Shown: positions 1 through 8,712, numbered from the stretch's first letter. The stretch is 64,000 nt of DNA from Erysipelotrichaceae bacterium (GCA_030694975.1 JAUYTU010000020.1:1-64000), one strand, 5' to 3'. Notes: generated by a model not told the origin, from the letters alone. Program-made: numbers and translations.

Positions 1-93
1 CTCAACAGTCAAGCTGTACAAATGAAACACAAATCCACAGTGCATAGTTTAAGCATAACGCATTGGCCGTGCAGTATGCTCAAAAAAGATTAG
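1..93 (+). CDS. possible 3' end of an upstream gene (partial)
   Basis: Frame 1 is open from the window edge to a TAG at 91-93, giving 30 residues that end in PCSMLKKD. The other two forward frames close within 45 bases. This fits the tail of a plus-strand gene lying upstream of the lipoprotein/MBOAT set, but 30 open codons can also arise by chance. No family can be recognised. Confidence 0.3.
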   Translation, partial: LNSQAVQMKHKSTVHSLSITHWPCSMLKKD

Positions 94-106
94 GCTAGAA
101 AGGAAT

Positions 107-134
107 TTATCAATTTACTAACCTAAATTGATAA
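107..134 (+). promoter_or_regulatory. perfect 11-bp inverted repeat upstream of the lipoprotein/MBOAT operon
   Basis: TTATCAATTTA (107-117) and TAAATTGATAA (124-134) are perfect inverted arms around the 6-base spacer CTAACC. The repeat lies 8 bases before the ATG at 143 and just after AGGAA at 101-105, the only SD-like sequence nearby. It is too AT-rich for a good terminator and has no U-run, so an operator or a translation-controlling leader hairpin is more likely. The regulator is unknown. Confidence 0.5.
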
Positions 135-142
135 TACGAAAT

Positions 143-664
143 ATGAAAAAACTTATTTTAATGCTTTTCGTTTCGTTTTTATTGATCGGATGCACTCCAA
201 CAGCGTCCAGCGACTTCACTGAAGCCCAATTTGACAAAGCTGTTGAGGCGGTTAAAGAGGAATACGGCGAGGACTACATCCCTTCCGCAGAGATTAATCT
301 TCAACAGCTTGAAGAAGTTTACAAAATCAATAAAGACTGGATCAAGAAAAGTTTCGCTGAAGGTCCGATGATGTCATTAAACACCGACATGTTTGTGGCT
401 ATTATGGCGACGGATGGAAATGTCGATAAAGTAGAACAAGCTTTACTAGATTATAAGGAATACTTAATCAATGAGTCTTTCCAATACCCGATGAACACCC
501 CCCGAGTCAAATCTACTCAAGTCGTGAAAAAAGGCAATCTGGTATTCTTGTTGGTATTGGGCAAATATGACGAACGTCAAGAACCTACCGATGAAGAAGC
601 ACTAGAATTTGCACAAGATGAAGTCCAACGCGGAGTTGACGCAATTACCGAAGCGTTAAAGTAG
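143..664 (+). CDS. small secreted lipoprotein of an MBOAT/DHHW acylation operon
   Basis: The protein is about 173 residues with a clear lipoprotein signal: MKKLILMLFVSF then a lipobox LLIGC, so Cys is about residue 17 and would be lipid-anchored outside the membrane. I start at the ATG at 143; the open frame also allows a TTG at 128, but MKKL is the natural signal-peptide start. The mature part is acidic and helical with no catalytic motif I can see. It lies 15 bases before an MBOAT acyltransferase gene and then a DHHW gene. Small lipoproteins annotated DUF4358 often occupy this position in Bacillota, and this could be one; that is from memory and context. It is probably an accessory factor for extracellular polymer acylation. 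Confidence 0.7.
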   Translation: MKKLILMLFVSFLLIGCTPTASSDFTEAQFDKAVEAVKEEYGEDYIPSAEINLQQLEEVYKINKDWIKKSFAEGPMMSLNTDMFVAIMATDGNVDKVEQALLDYKEYLINESFQYPMNTPRVKSTQVVKKGNLVFLLVLGKYDERQEPTDEEALEFAQDEVQRGVDAITEALK

Positions 665-679
665 AAAGAAGGAGCAAGC

Positions 680-2035
680 ATGGTATTTAGCAGTCTGATA
701 TTCTTATTTCGATTCTTACCTATGGCCTTGCTCCTGCTTTTTTTAACACCGAAAAAATACCGAAACTTACTGCTCTTCACTCTTAGCTTGATTTTCTATG
801 CCTGGGGTGAAGTGCGCTATATTTTCATTATGTTTATTTCTGTAGTGCTGGATTACTTCACATCTCAAGGTATAAAGAAATATCAGCATCACCCATGGAT
901 TCCTAAAGCAATGCTCATGATATCCATCGTTGGAAATCTTGGAATGCTCTTCTTCTTCAAATATTTAGGATTTGTCGGATCACTCTTCTCACTGGATCTG
1001 CCAACACTGACATTACCTTTGGGCATAAGTTTCTACACGTTTCAAACCATGTCCTATACCATCGATGTTTATCGTGGAAAAGTTGAAGCAGAGGATAATA
1101 TCATCGATTTCGGTGCCTTCGTTTGTTTGTTCCCACAGTTGATCGCCGGTCCGATTGTTAAATACTCGCAGATCGCTTACGAACTTAAACATCGTGTACT
1201 TACGATGGATAAATTCGAATCCGGATTAAAGCTTTTCTTACTGGGTTTAGCCAGTAAGGTTTTGTTAGCAAACAATATCGGCATGATGTGGGATGATATC
1301 ATCCGCTTGCCCATTTCCAGTCTTTCAACAGTGACAGCCTGGTTAGGAACCATGGCCTTTGGGTTTCAGATATACTTTGATTTCTCAGGATATTCATTGA
1401 TGGCGATCGGGCTGGGTTCAATGCTTGGATTTAACTTCCCTCAAAATTTTAATTATCCATACATTTCAAAAAGTATGACGGAATTTTGGAATCGCTGGCA
1501 CATGACGTTGGGATCTTGGTTTAAAGAATATGTATACATTCCTTTGGGAGGAAATCGAAAAGGCACAACGCGACAGATTTTCAACTTACTGATAGTATGG
1601 TTTCTCACCGGATTCTGGCATGGAGCTGCGTTTAATTTTATTCTTTGGGGATTGTTCTTCTTTGTCTTACTTACAATCGAAAAATTGGTCTTGTTCCGAT
1701 GGTTAAATCAACACCCCTTCCTCTCACGACTTTACTTCATTTTCTTCATCCTCATCGGCTGGGCAGTATTCGCCATCAGTGATCTGACACTTCTTAGTCA
1801 GTACCTAACCGCGATGTTTGCCTTACAATCGTCCAATCAATGGATTTACTTTATAAGTAATTATGGTGTGGTCCTATTGTTCTGTTTGATTTTCTCTACA
1901 GATATTCCTAAGAAAATTGTTCGTTCTGTTACATTTCCTGCTCTCGAAACATCGATGGTAACCATGTTATTTCTCTTCTCAATCGCCTATCTGGTTGATT
2001 CATCATACAATCCATTTCTATACTTTCGATTTTAG
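680..2035 (+). CDS. MBOAT family O-acyltransferase (AlgI/DltB-like)
   Basis: A 451-residue polytopic membrane protein that would move an acyl group, usually acetyl, across the membrane onto an extracellular polymer. MBOAT hallmarks are visible: FWNRWHMTLGSWFKEY near residues 272-287 followed by YIPLGGNRKG, and the catalytic-histidine segment FLTGFWHGAAFNFILWG near 311-327. The length is typical of AlgI/PatA-like members. The SD AGAAGGAG precedes the ATG at 680. The DHHW partner starts 8 bases after the stop with an AGGAGG SD that overlaps the junction, so the two are co-transcribed and probably act together, as AlgI and AlgJ/AlgX do. The polymer acylated cannot be read from the sequence. Confidence 0.9.
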   Translation: MVFSSLIFLFRFLPMALLLLFLTPKKYRNLLLFTLSLIFYAWGEVRYIFIMFISVVLDYFTSQGIKKYQHHPWIPKAMLMISIVGNLGMLFFFKYLGFVGSLFSLDLPTLTLPLGISFYTFQTMSYTIDVYRGKVEAEDNIIDFGAFVCLFPQLIAGPIVKYSQIAYELKHRVLTMDKFESGLKLFLLGLASKVLLANNIGMMWDDIIRLPISSLSTVTAWLGTMAFGFQIYFDFSGYSLMAIGLGSMLGFNFPQNFNYPYISKSMTEFWNRWHMTLGSWFKEYVYIPLGGNRKGTTRQIFNLLIVWFLTGFWHGAAFNFILWGLFFFVLLTIEKLVLFRWLNQHPFLSRLYFIFFILIGWAVFAISDLTLLSQYLTAMFALQSSNQWIYFISNYGVVLLFCLIFSTDIPKKIVRSVTFPALETSMVTMLFLFSIAYLVDSSYNPFLYFRF

Positions 2036-2043
2036 GAGGTCTC

Positions 2044-3135
2044 ATGTTTAAAAAGCACCCACTGACGGCTGTGATTTCATTATTGGCCGTATTGATTTTA
2101 ATGTTTGATTTCCTCGGTCCGACCCGAGTATTTTCGACTTATGAAAATCGCTATCTGACACAGCGTCCTTCGTTAAAATGGGAAGACATTGTCGATGGCA
2201 AGTGGATGTTAACCTATGAGGAATTCATCAATGATCAGTTCATGTTCAGAGATGGTTGGATATCGTTAAAGTCTTTGAGTGAGCGCATTCTGATGAAAAA
2301 GGAAAACAATGGCATCCTTTTTGGAAAAGAGGGGTATCTCTTTGAGAAATTGCTTGAACTCAATGAACAGACATCTCTTAATCTTCGTTATTTGGCAGAG
2401 TTTGAGAAGTTGGTTACGGCACCGTTAACAAGTATGATCATCCCCAACTCATATGCGATCCTTCCTCAATATCTTCCCAAAGGTTCACCCCTGCTTGATC
2501 AGCTGTTACTGATAGAGAAGTGGGATAGGTCGTTGAACTTACTTCGAATTGAGTCTCAGCTTCTCAATAATAACCAAAACCAGCTTTACTATAAAAATGA
2601 TCATCACTGGACGTTGGAAGGAGCTTATGTTGCTTACACTATGCTTTGTGAGCAATGGAATATTCAACCTCTTCCCTATGAATCATTCTCAATAGAGTAT
2701 ACACCTGATTTTTTAGGGACTTACTACGCGAAGGCTAAACCTTCCAAGATTATTCCAGATCGCCTGGCGTTTATTGATCCAAAGATTCAAGCCTATCGGA
2801 TCGGTGATCAGACATTCTCATCCATCATCGACCGAACCAAGTTATCCACTCATGATAAATACGGTGCTTTTCTACATGGTAACATCGGTCTTTCGACGGT
2901 CATTGTTAATGAAACAGAGAAACCTACTCGGTTGCTTGTCATCAAAGATTCTTATGCTAACAGTCTGATACCCTTTCTTGTTTCACATTTTGATGAAGTT
3001 GTCATCGTGGATTTGCGTCACTTTTCCGGATCACTTTCAACCGTCATGCAAACTAACTCCTTTGATCAGATACTATTCATTCAGAACTTTTCGAATTTTA
3101 TTTCAGATGCACACCTGGCAAAATTGCGATATTAA
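2044..3135 (+). CDS. DHHW family protein (AlgJ/AlgX-like SGNH-fold O-acyltransferase partner)
   Basis: A 363-residue protein with one N-terminal membrane anchor (about residues 7-26) and an extracellular domain. The family signature KNDHHWTLEGAYVAY lies near residues 184-198 and supplies the catalytic Asp-His pair. A serine segment VIKDSYANSLIPF near 300-312 matches the SGNH nucleophile block. Proteins of this type receive the acyl group delivered by the MBOAT protein and transfer it to polysaccharide hydroxyls. It follows the MBOAT gene by 8 bases, so the three plus-strand genes from 143 to 3135 read as one transcription unit. I see no rho-independent terminator directly after it; a new promoter begins within the next 40 bases. 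Confidence 0.85.
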   Translation: MFKKHPLTAVISLLAVLILMFDFLGPTRVFSTYENRYLTQRPSLKWEDIVDGKWMLTYEEFINDQFMFRDGWISLKSLSERILMKKENNGILFGKEGYLFEKLLELNEQTSLNLRYLAEFEKLVTAPLTSMIIPNSYAILPQYLPKGSPLLDQLLLIEKWDRSLNLLRIESQLLNNNQNQLYYKNDHHWTLEGAYVAYTMLCEQWNIQPLPYESFSIEYTPDFLGTYYAKAKPSKIIPDRLAFIDPKIQAYRIGDQTFSSIIDRTKLSTHDKYGAFLHGNIGLSTVIVNETEKPTRLLVIKDSYANSLIPFLVSHFDEVVIVDLRHFSGSLSTVMQTNSFDQILFIQNFSNFISDAHLAKLRY

Positions 3136-3144
3136 TTACAATGA

Positions 3145-3172
3145 TTGAATAGTTGACAGCTTTTTGTATAAT
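3145..3172 (+). promoter_or_regulatory. sigma-A-type promoter for the HesB-like gene
   Basis: TTGAAT (3145-3150), a 16-base spacer and a perfect TATAAT (3167-3172), with the next start codon at 3197. A TTGACA at 3153-3158 could pair with TAGTAT (3175-3180) instead, giving an overlapping alternative. Confidence 0.55.
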
Positions 3173-3196
3173 TGTAGTATGTACGGAGGATAACTT

Positions 3197-3481
3197 ATGA
3201 GAATTACAGATAAAGCCAGAGTCGTTTTACAAAAAGTCATGACGGAGAATGATCGCGATTGCCTCTGGGTGGGTTTGCAAGAAACGTGTTGCGGAACATC
3301 CATCAGCGTCGCTTTAGCCATAGCTGCCGATAATGATAAGGTTATTGAGATTAATGGAGTTCCTGTCATCATGCAACCCGATGCCATCGAACGTGCGGAT
3401 AGTATTGAAATCGATGAACAAGACGGTCAGTTGTTCTTCAATGACTCACAAGCGGCGGATTGCGCAAGCTGTTCACACTAA
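3197..3481 (+). CDS. HesB/IscA-like iron-sulfur biogenesis-type protein
   Basis: A 94-residue protein that starts like the IscA/HesB fold (MRITDKARVVLQKVM) and carries cysteines at the expected ends: ETCCGTSISVAL near residues 29-40 and CASCSH at the C-terminus. A-type carriers normally use one Cys followed about 60 residues later by a C-x-C pair. Here there is CC and then C-x2-C, which resembles the HesB-like subgroup that includes selenoproteins in other Bacillota. It could bind an Fe-S cluster or iron. The start is supported by GGAGGA 6 bases upstream. It stands alone between its own promoter and a terminator, with no suf or isc genes nearby. The family call is firm in outline; the exact role is not known. 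Confidence 0.75.
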   Translation: MRITDKARVVLQKVMTENDRDCLWVGLQETCCGTSISVALAIAADNDKVIEINGVPVIMQPDAIERADSIEIDEQDGQLFFNDSQAADCASCSH

Positions 3482-3486
3482 ACAAC

Positions 3487-3506
3487 AAGAGCAGTGCGCT
3501 CTTTTT
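3487..3506 (+). terminator. rho-independent terminator after the HesB-like gene
   Basis: The stem AAGAGC (3487-3492) / GCTCTT (3498-3503) closes a 5-base loop and is followed by a T-run. It separates the HesB-like gene from the copper operon promoter. Confidence 0.7.
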
Positions 3507-3544
3507 GTTTGAAATTTCTTTCACATAACATGGAAGTAAAATTA

Positions 3545-3573
3545 TTGAATTATACCCCCCTAGGGTATATAAT
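3545..3573 (+). promoter_or_regulatory. copper operon promoter with CsoR-type operator in the spacer
   Basis: TTGAAT (3545-3550), exactly 17 bases, then TATAAT (3568-3573). The spacer is filled by the GC-centred palindrome TATACCCCCCTAGGGTATA (3551-3569), which overlaps the first bases of the -10. This is the form of CsoR operators (C-run/G-run dyads flanked by TATA). A CsoR repressor bound here would block RNA polymerase until Cu(I) binds the repressor. No csoR gene lies in the window. The copA ATG follows at 3593 behind a GAGGAGGTGAG SD. Confidence 0.75.
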
Positions 3574-3592
3574 AGCGAGGAGGTGAGAAACT

Positions 3593-6046
3593 ATGATTGA
3601 AAAGCAGTACCAGGTAACCGGAATGACGTGTTCTTCTTGTGCCAGCGCCGTCAAGCGTTCATTGGGCAAGTTGGAAGGTGTTGAGAATGCGGATGTAAAT
3701 ATGGCGACTGAACGAGTTAACGTATTTTTAGATAGTGATGTTTCTTTTGATGTGTTGAAAGATGCGGTTGAAAAAGCCGGTTATGGCCTTGAGGAAATCA
3801 AAAAGGCCAAAGAAGTAACTCTGATGATCGAAGGAATGACGTGTGCATCTTGTTCTTCGGCCGTTGAACGTTCTTTGAAGAAGTTAGACGGCGTCGAGAT
3901 TGCCAGTGTTAATCTTGCAACCAATAAAGCAACCATTAAATATGATGGAAGTAAAGTTAAGATATCGGAGTTGAAGAAGGCTGTTGAAAAAGCCGGGTAT
4001 GTACCTAAAGATATAGAGAAAAAATTGGCGATCGATGAAGATCAAATTCGCAAGGATAAAGAAAGTAAGGATATGTTTCATCGTCTGATGTTATCGACCT
4101 TCTTCTCCCTACCCTTGCTTTACATAGCGATGGGACATATGTTTATTCCTGATCTCGCCATGTTACCGGCGATCATCGAGTACCATAACTATCCTTTGAA
4201 CTTCACTTTGGTTCAATTGGTATTAACAATACCGGTTATGTGGGCTGGACGAAAGTTCTTCTTAATCGGATTTAAGACTTTATTTAAAGGAAGTCCAAAT
4301 ATGGATACCTTAATAGCGATTGGTACCGGCGCAGCCTTCCTTTATGGACTGTACGCCATCGTTGCTATTTACAACGGTGACTTCCATTTTGTGGATAATC
4401 TGTACTTTGAAGTTGCGGCACTGATTATTACGTTGCTGTTATTAGGCAAGTACTTAGAAGCTCGTATGAAAGGTAAGACATCGGAAGCAATCAAGAAACT
4501 GATGAATCTTGCCCCAAAAACAGCGCGTTTGGTTAAAAACGGCGTTGAAATTGAAGTAACTTTAGAAGAAGTTGAAGTTGAGGATGTATTGATTGTCCGA
4601 CCGGGCGAGCGTATTCCGGTAGATGGTGTAGTTATTGAGGGATTTTCGGCCGTCGATGAATCGATGTTGACTGGTGAAAGTTTACCGGTAGATAAACAGC
4701 CGGGTGATTCGATCGTTGGTGGAAGTTTGAATAAGAATGGATTACTCACAATGAAGGCGAAGGCCGTCGGAGAAAGTACCGCTCTTGCGCGCATCATTAA
4801 GTTAGTCGAAGATGCCCAAGGTCAGAAAGCGCCGATTGCCGCGATGGCGGATATCGTTTCTTCTTACTTTGTGCCGGTGGTTATTGTCATTGCGGTCGCT
4901 GCCGCAGCGATTTGGTGGTTTGTCGGTAAGGATGTTGACTTCGTGTTAACAATCTTTGTTACCATATTGGTCATTGCTTGTCCGTGTGCGTTGGGTCTTG
5001 CGACTCCGACTGCGATTATGGTTGGTACCGGAAAAGGTGCTGAGAATGGTGTTTTGTTTAAAGGTGGTGAAGCGTTGGAAACGGCGCATCACATTCAGGC
5101 GATTATTTTTGATAAAACGGGAACGCTTACTGAGGGAAAACCTACACTGACTGATTTGATTCCCTATGATATTGATTCTGATGTTTTATTAAGATATACA
5201 GCGAGTGCTGAGCAAGGATCAGAACATCCCTTAGCACAAGCCATTGTTAAAGGTGCTTTAGATAAAGGTATCGAATTGTTTCCAATTATGAAGTTTATGG
5301 CTGTGACCGGCCGTGGCGTTGATGTAACCGTTGACGACAAAGATGTCCTGATTGGCAATCGTGCCTTTATGGATGAAAGAAATATTGAGTTGCACGCCAT
5401 TGAAGCGGATATGGATGGTTTAGCTAACGAAGGTAAAACGCCAATGCTTGTTGCGATTGATGGTCAGCTGAAGGGAATTGTTGCGGTTGCGGATGTCGTT
5501 AAGCCTTCCAGTGCCAAAGCCGTTGAGCAACTTAAGCAAATGGGTATTAAAGTTGCGATGATTACAGGTGATAACAAGAAAACTGCCGCGGCTATCGGAC
5601 GTCAAGTAGGTATTGATTTGATTTTAGCGGAAGTATTGCCTCAAGATAAATCTTCTGAAGTTGTGAAACTTCAGAAACAAGGTTATTCAGTAGCGATGGT
5701 CGGCGATGGTATCAACGATGCACCGGCCTTAGCCATGGCGGATATTGGTATTGCCATTGGTTCGGGTACAGATGTTGCGATCGAATCGGCCGATGTTGTG
5801 TTAATGAAGTCTGATTTGATGGATGTTGTTACTGCGATCAAATTGAGTCGTGCGACCATCCGAAATGTTAAACAGAATTTGTTCTGGGCATTTATTTATA
5901 ACATTGCCGGTATTCCATTGGCAGCCGGCGTATTCTACGCTTTTGGCGGTCCGTTATTGAATCCGATTTTCGCAGCTGGTGCGATGGCGTTCAGTTCGGT
6001 ATCCGTTGTTACCAACGCTCTGCGTTTGCGCAGATTTAAGAAATAG
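3593..6046 (+). CDS. copA: Cu(I)-exporting P1B-type ATPase
   Basis: An 817-residue copper efflux pump. Two N-terminal heavy-metal domains carry GMTCSSC (Cys 13 and 16) and GMTCASC (about Cys 83 and 86). The membrane ion site is the CPC of [12 protein letters not shown] (about 463). The phosphorylation motif DKTGT is near 506, the nucleotide-domain SEHPL near 540, and the hinge [11 protein letters not shown] near 703. CPC plus paired HMA domains is characteristic of Cu(I) exporters rather than zinc/cadmium pumps. It is the first gene behind the CsoR-type operator and is followed 9 bases later by a lipoprotein and then an HMA-SafE-cupredoxin protein, so the operon should give copper resistance. 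The length and every motif are intact. Confidence 0.95.
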   Translation: MIEKQYQVTGMTCSSCASAVKRSLGKLEGVENADVNMATERVNVFLDSDVSFDVLKDAVEKAGYGLEEIKKAKEVTLMIEGMTCASCSSAVERSLKKLDGVEIASVNLATNKATIKYDGSKVKISELKKAVEKAGYVPKDIEKKLAIDEDQIRKDKESKDMFHRLMLSTFFSLPLLYIAMGHMFIPDLAMLPAIIEYHNYPLNFTLVQLVLTIPVMWAGRKFFLIGFKTLFKGSPNMDTLIAIGTGAAFLYGLYAIVAIYNGDFHFVDNLYFEVAALIITLLLLGKYLEARMKGKTSEAIKKLMNLAPKTARLVKNGVEIEVTLEEVEVEDVLIVRPGERIPVDGVVIEGFSAVDESMLTGESLPVDKQPGDSIVGGSLNKNGLLTMKAKAVGESTALARIIKLVEDAQGQKAPIAAMADIVSSYFVPVVIVIAVAAAAIWWFVGKDVDFVLTIFVTILVIACPCALGLATPTAIMVGTGKGAENGVLFKGGEALETAHHIQAIIFDKTGTLTEGKPTLTDLIPYDIDSDVLLRYTASAEQGSEHPLAQAIVKGALDKGIELFPIMKFMAVTGRGVDVTVDDKDVLIGNRAFMDERNIELHAIEADMDGLANEGKTPMLVAIDGQLKGIVAVADVVKPSSAKAVEQLKQMGIKVAMITGDNKKTAAAIGRQVGIDLILAEVLPQDKSSEVVKLQKQGYSVAMVGDGINDAPALAMADIGIAIGSGTDVAIESADVVLMKSDLMDVVTAIKLSRATIRNVKQNLFWAFIYNIAGIPLAAGVFYAFGGPLLNPIFAAGAMAFSSVSVVTNALRLRRFKK

Positions 6047-6055
6047 AGGAAAAAA

Positions 6056-6667
6056 ATGAAGAAACTACTACTTGCTCTTGCTTTATTGGTATTTATCGCC
6101 GGTTGTACATCGACCGACGTCGTTAAACGCGAGGCACAAACATCATTTGAAGAAATCTTAGCTGTTGATTCGGTTGAATCGTCTGTTGTAGACGGATATG
6201 CGCACATTATAATCACGGAAGGTTATCATTTCGATCTATCCTTAAATCCTCAGTCAACCACTGAAGATGTCATCATGGCTGTGATGGCCATGCCATTTCT
6301 GGATGCAGGATTGGATATTACGAAGTTACCCGCGAATATGCGAATTAAAGATGATATGTTATTGATTACCTATGACCGTCTCAAGGGCACTATGACCTAT
6401 GATGCTAAAGGCCAGATGGATTCACTGTTAACTAACAATCGTGATTTACTTGCTTATCATGCTGAGCTTGATCACTTCGGCATCGCCTTAGGCGATCATA
6501 AATTTGAGTGGGCGAAAAACATGGCAACCAATGACAAAGACGCAGTTTTCATTCTTAGTGCGGATGTTATGCGTTTAGCCGGAGTTGATGTTGAAGCGGT
6601 GGACGGTTGGTTGTTTACAACGATAGATGGAATGGACTTGCTCCTAAAACCGATTGAATTGAAATAG
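6056..6667 (+). CDS. lipoprotein of the copper operon, unknown family
   Basis: A 203-residue protein with a lipoprotein signal (MKKLLLALALLVFIAGC, lipobox IAGC, lipidated Cys 17). The mature part is mixed alpha/beta in appearance and ends WLFTTIDGMDLLLKPIELK. I do not recognise a domain. It has no CxxC, no His/Met cluster and no other copper-ligand cluster, so the copper link rests on position: it starts 9 bases after copA, and the next gene starts 6 bases after its stop, with no promoter or terminator between. It may act as an accessory protein at the outer membrane face, or it may simply ride in the operon. The SD is AGAGGAAAAAA. Confidence 0.65.
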   Translation: MKKLLLALALLVFIAGCTSTDVVKREAQTSFEEILAVDSVESSVVDGYAHIIITEGYHFDLSLNPQSTTEDVIMAVMAMPFLDAGLDITKLPANMRIKDDMLLITYDRLKGTMTYDAKGQMDSLLTNNRDLLAYHAELDHFGIALGDHKFEWAKNMATNDKDAVFILSADVMRLAGVDVEAVDGWLFTTIDGMDLLLKPIELK

Positions 6668-6672
6668 TTTCT

Positions 6673-7938
6673 ATGGAAAAAATCCTTATTCAAGTAGAGG
6701 GTATGACGTGTAAAGCATGTGAAAAAAACGTCAATACCGAAATCAAAAAGATAAGCAGTGTTAAACACGTGTTTTCAAACGCTAAGACCGGTGAGGTAAG
6801 TATTCAATCGACCTCACCGGTTTCCTATGTGCATTTGAAGAAAGCTATTGAGGAAGCGGGTTATCGTTTAAAAGATGAAAAACCTTCGGTCGTGATGGAT
6901 TGGATCTGGTTGACAGGTGTGGTCAGTGTGGTCGTGATTGCTCAATTGATTTATCAGCGCTTGCTGCCTCCTCAAATAGATACCGAAACGATTGCTTTAC
7001 CGTTGGTCGCTGTGTATGGATTGATAACCTCGTTTCACTGTGTAAGTATGTGCGGAGGAATAGCCTTATCTCAATCAATGGCGAAAATCCAAGGGAAAAC
7101 TCCGTATCAATCGACCTTCCTTTATAACTTTGGCAGAATTGCTTCTTATACGGGATTTGGGATTTTATTGGGTGGCGTCGGTTCTTTCTTCTCAATCTCA
7201 CCATTAATGAGAAATCTGATTTTATTAGCCGGTGGTCTTCTGATGCTTTATTACGGGATAAGTCTAATGGGATGGGTATCGATGCCCAAGATTCCAAGTA
7301 TTATGCCGAGAGTAAACAATAAAAAAATCAGCGAAGGTTTCCGTCCGTTGATCGTCGGAATCTTAAATGGATTTATGCCTTGTGCGTCATTACAAATGAT
7401 GCAATTGTATGCATTAGCTTCGGGCTCAATGATCAGTGGTGGGCTGATTATGTTGGTGTTTGCTCTTACGACGGCTCCAGTACTTGTGACCATTGGTCTA
7501 CTTTCATCAAAACTGAACTTAAAGAGCTCACGAAGAGTCAAACTGGTATCCGCGGCGGTTGTCGTGTTGATTGGATCGCAGATGGCATTTCGTTCTATGA
7601 GTGCCCTCAATATCCCTTTACCTTTTATCAACAGTCAAGAAAATTTGCGTTTAGCACCGGTGGTCGATGGTGTTCAAATGATTACATTAACTGTTGATTG
7701 GAATGGCTATCAGTTAGATTATACGGCAGTTCAAAAAGGAATTCCGGTTCAGATAACGGTCAATCCGGTATCTTTGTCGGGTTGTAGTAATCCAATCACA
7801 ATTCCCGCATTTGATATTGAGATAGATGGACTGTCCACTCAACTTTCCGCGATTTTCACTCCTGTTAAAACCGGAAAAATTCGCATTCAGTGTTGGATGA
7901 ATATGATTTCTACTAATTTAAAAGTTCTGGATAATTAA
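6673..7938 (+). CDS. HMA - SafE/UreH-like membrane - cupredoxin-like fusion protein
   Basis: A 421-residue three-part protein. Residues 1-65 are a heavy-metal-binding domain with GMTCKAC (Cys 13 and 16). Residues about 78-325 hold 6-7 membrane helices of the sulfite-exporter TauE/SafE or UreH-like type, including the signature HCVSMCGGIAL near 120-130 and ILNGFMPCASLQMMQLY near 231-247. The C-terminal about 85 residues look like a cupredoxin-like domain, with LSGCSNPITIP and the late ligand-type motif IQCWMNM. Fusions of this kind occur in Bacillota copper loci. Here it is third in the copper operon, so copper transfer across or at the membrane is the likely role. It could alternatively support metallation of a cupro-enzyme. 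Confidence 0.8.
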   Translation: MEKILIQVEGMTCKACEKNVNTEIKKISSVKHVFSNAKTGEVSIQSTSPVSYVHLKKAIEEAGYRLKDEKPSVVMDWIWLTGVVSVVVIAQLIYQRLLPPQIDTETIALPLVAVYGLITSFHCVSMCGGIALSQSMAKIQGKTPYQSTFLYNFGRIASYTGFGILLGGVGSFFSISPLMRNLILLAGGLLMLYYGISLMGWVSMPKIPSIMPRVNNKKISEGFRPLIVGILNGFMPCASLQMMQLYALASGSMISGGLIMLVFALTTAPVLVTIGLLSSKLNLKSSRRVKLVSAAVVVLIGSQMAFRSMSALNIPLPFINSQENLRLAPVVDGVQMITLTVDWNGYQLDYTAVQKGIPVQITVNPVSLSGCSNPITIPAFDIEIDGLSTQLSAIFTPVKTGKIRIQCWMNMISTNLKVLDN

Positions 7939-7964
7939 AAACTGCAATTGCTTGCAGTTTTTTT
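7937..7964 (+). terminator. terminator of the copper operon
   Basis: The stem AAAAACTGCAA (7937-7947) / TTGCAGTTTTT (7952-7962), with loop TTGC, leads into a T-run. It also overlaps the 3' end of the convergent small gene on the minus strand. Confidence 0.85.
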
Positions 7965-8166
7965 ACAAAATCGTTGAGATATAGATGATTGCAATAACAA
8001 CTGCTACGATAATCCATGAAATTGGATTACCGAAGTTAAGTGTGTAACCGAAACTGAATTCCCTTGGCACGAAAACATTAGCATCATCCTTATTCGTATA
8101 GAAAAATTCTTTATGCGTTCTTCTGTAAACACTGACTTCTTCCTTCGTCCATCGTCTCTTTTCCAA
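7963..8166 (-). CDS. small tail-anchored membrane protein, DUF5808-like
   Basis: A 67-residue protein if it starts at the TTG at 8166, which has a strong SD (GGGAGG, 8 bases upstream). The open frame continues to an ATG at 8211 (82 residues), but that ATG has no SD. The central part VFVPREFSFGYTLNFGNP (roughly residues 31-48 of the TTG form) matches the pattern of DUF5808 proteins, small domains often found beside membrane segments. The C-terminal about 19 residues (WIIVAVVIAIIYISTIL) form one membrane helix. It is convergent with the copper operon and transcribed alone. No function is known. Confidence 0.6.
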   Translation of the reverse strand: MEKRRWTKEEVSVYRRTHKEFFYTNKDDANVFVPREFSFGYTLNFGNPISWIIVAVVIAIIYISTIL

Positions 8167-8397
8167 CAGTTGCCCCTCCCTTTTACTTGTTTCTTTAGTG
8201 ACGTTCAACATTTGTCGTCAAAATTACATTAAATTCGATATTATGTCCCCCCAGAATATACATATTCTATCACTAGAATAAGTCAAAATTCACGGTTTGG
8301 CAACATAATATTAAAAGTTGTTGACACAATGTTTTAGTGTTAGTCACGGTGTTACAAATTCATAATTATCCGTTATAATAAGAAGGTGGAGGACACC

Positions 8398-8700
8398 ATG
8401 AACAATCCCTATATACACCTAATACCGCTTTTGTTTGCGATCATTTATTTCTCGATAATCTATCTTCTTCATTGGAAGTTAAATTTTAAATATTCGTATG
8501 GACTGTTATTGCCATTATTTATGACCGTTGTCATGCATCTGATGGCTATACCCAGCTATGTTCGCCTAATCACCAACAATATGGGTGATGGTGATTGGCT
8601 ACTGTTGATATTTGCGTTTTGGCAGTTGGGAATTCTGATTTTTTATGTCATCTTATGGAAACTTATCGAATCATTTGCAAATAAAAAGGAGTCCGAGTGA
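8398..8700 (+). CDS. small integral membrane protein, unknown
   Basis: A 100-residue, very hydrophobic protein with about three to four membrane helices and a short basic tail (ANKKESE). The ATG at 8398 is chosen because GGTGGAGG lies 5 bases before it; the frame also allows a GTG at 8386, which is inside that SD. A plausible promoter precedes it: TTACAA (8352-8357), 16 bases, TATAAT (8374-8379). The last codons form the left arm of the shared terminator with murQ. I recognise no family. Confidence 0.65.
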   Translation: MNNPYIHLIPLLFAIIYFSIIYLLHWKLNFKYSYGLLLPLFMTVVMHLMAIPSYVRLITNNMGDGDWLLLIFAFWQLGILIFYVILWKLIESFANKKESE

Positions 8701-8707
8701 CTCCTTT
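8685..8707. terminator. shared convergent terminator between the small membrane gene and murQ
   Basis: AAAGGAGTC (8685-8693) pairs with GACTCCTTT (8699-8707). On the minus strand the stem is followed by TTTTTAT, so it works best for the murQ operon; on the plus strand the T-run is short. Confidence 0.75.
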
Positions 8708-8712
8708 GATGT

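Noticed and set aside
4369-4797. Minus-strand open frame of 142 codons inside copA
   Set aside because: Antisense shadow of the conserved ATPase actuator domain; no SD.
6763-6774. Perfect palindrome AAACACGTGTTT as a parS site
   Set aside because: Only the CACGTG core agrees; the flanks are reversed relative to parS (TTTCACGTGAAA), and it lies in the HMA coding sequence far from parAB.
8321-8345. TTGACA at 8321-8326 as the promoter of the 100-residue membrane protein
   Set aside because: No -10 box lies 16-18 bases downstream; TTACAA/TATAAT at 8352-8379 is the better pair.
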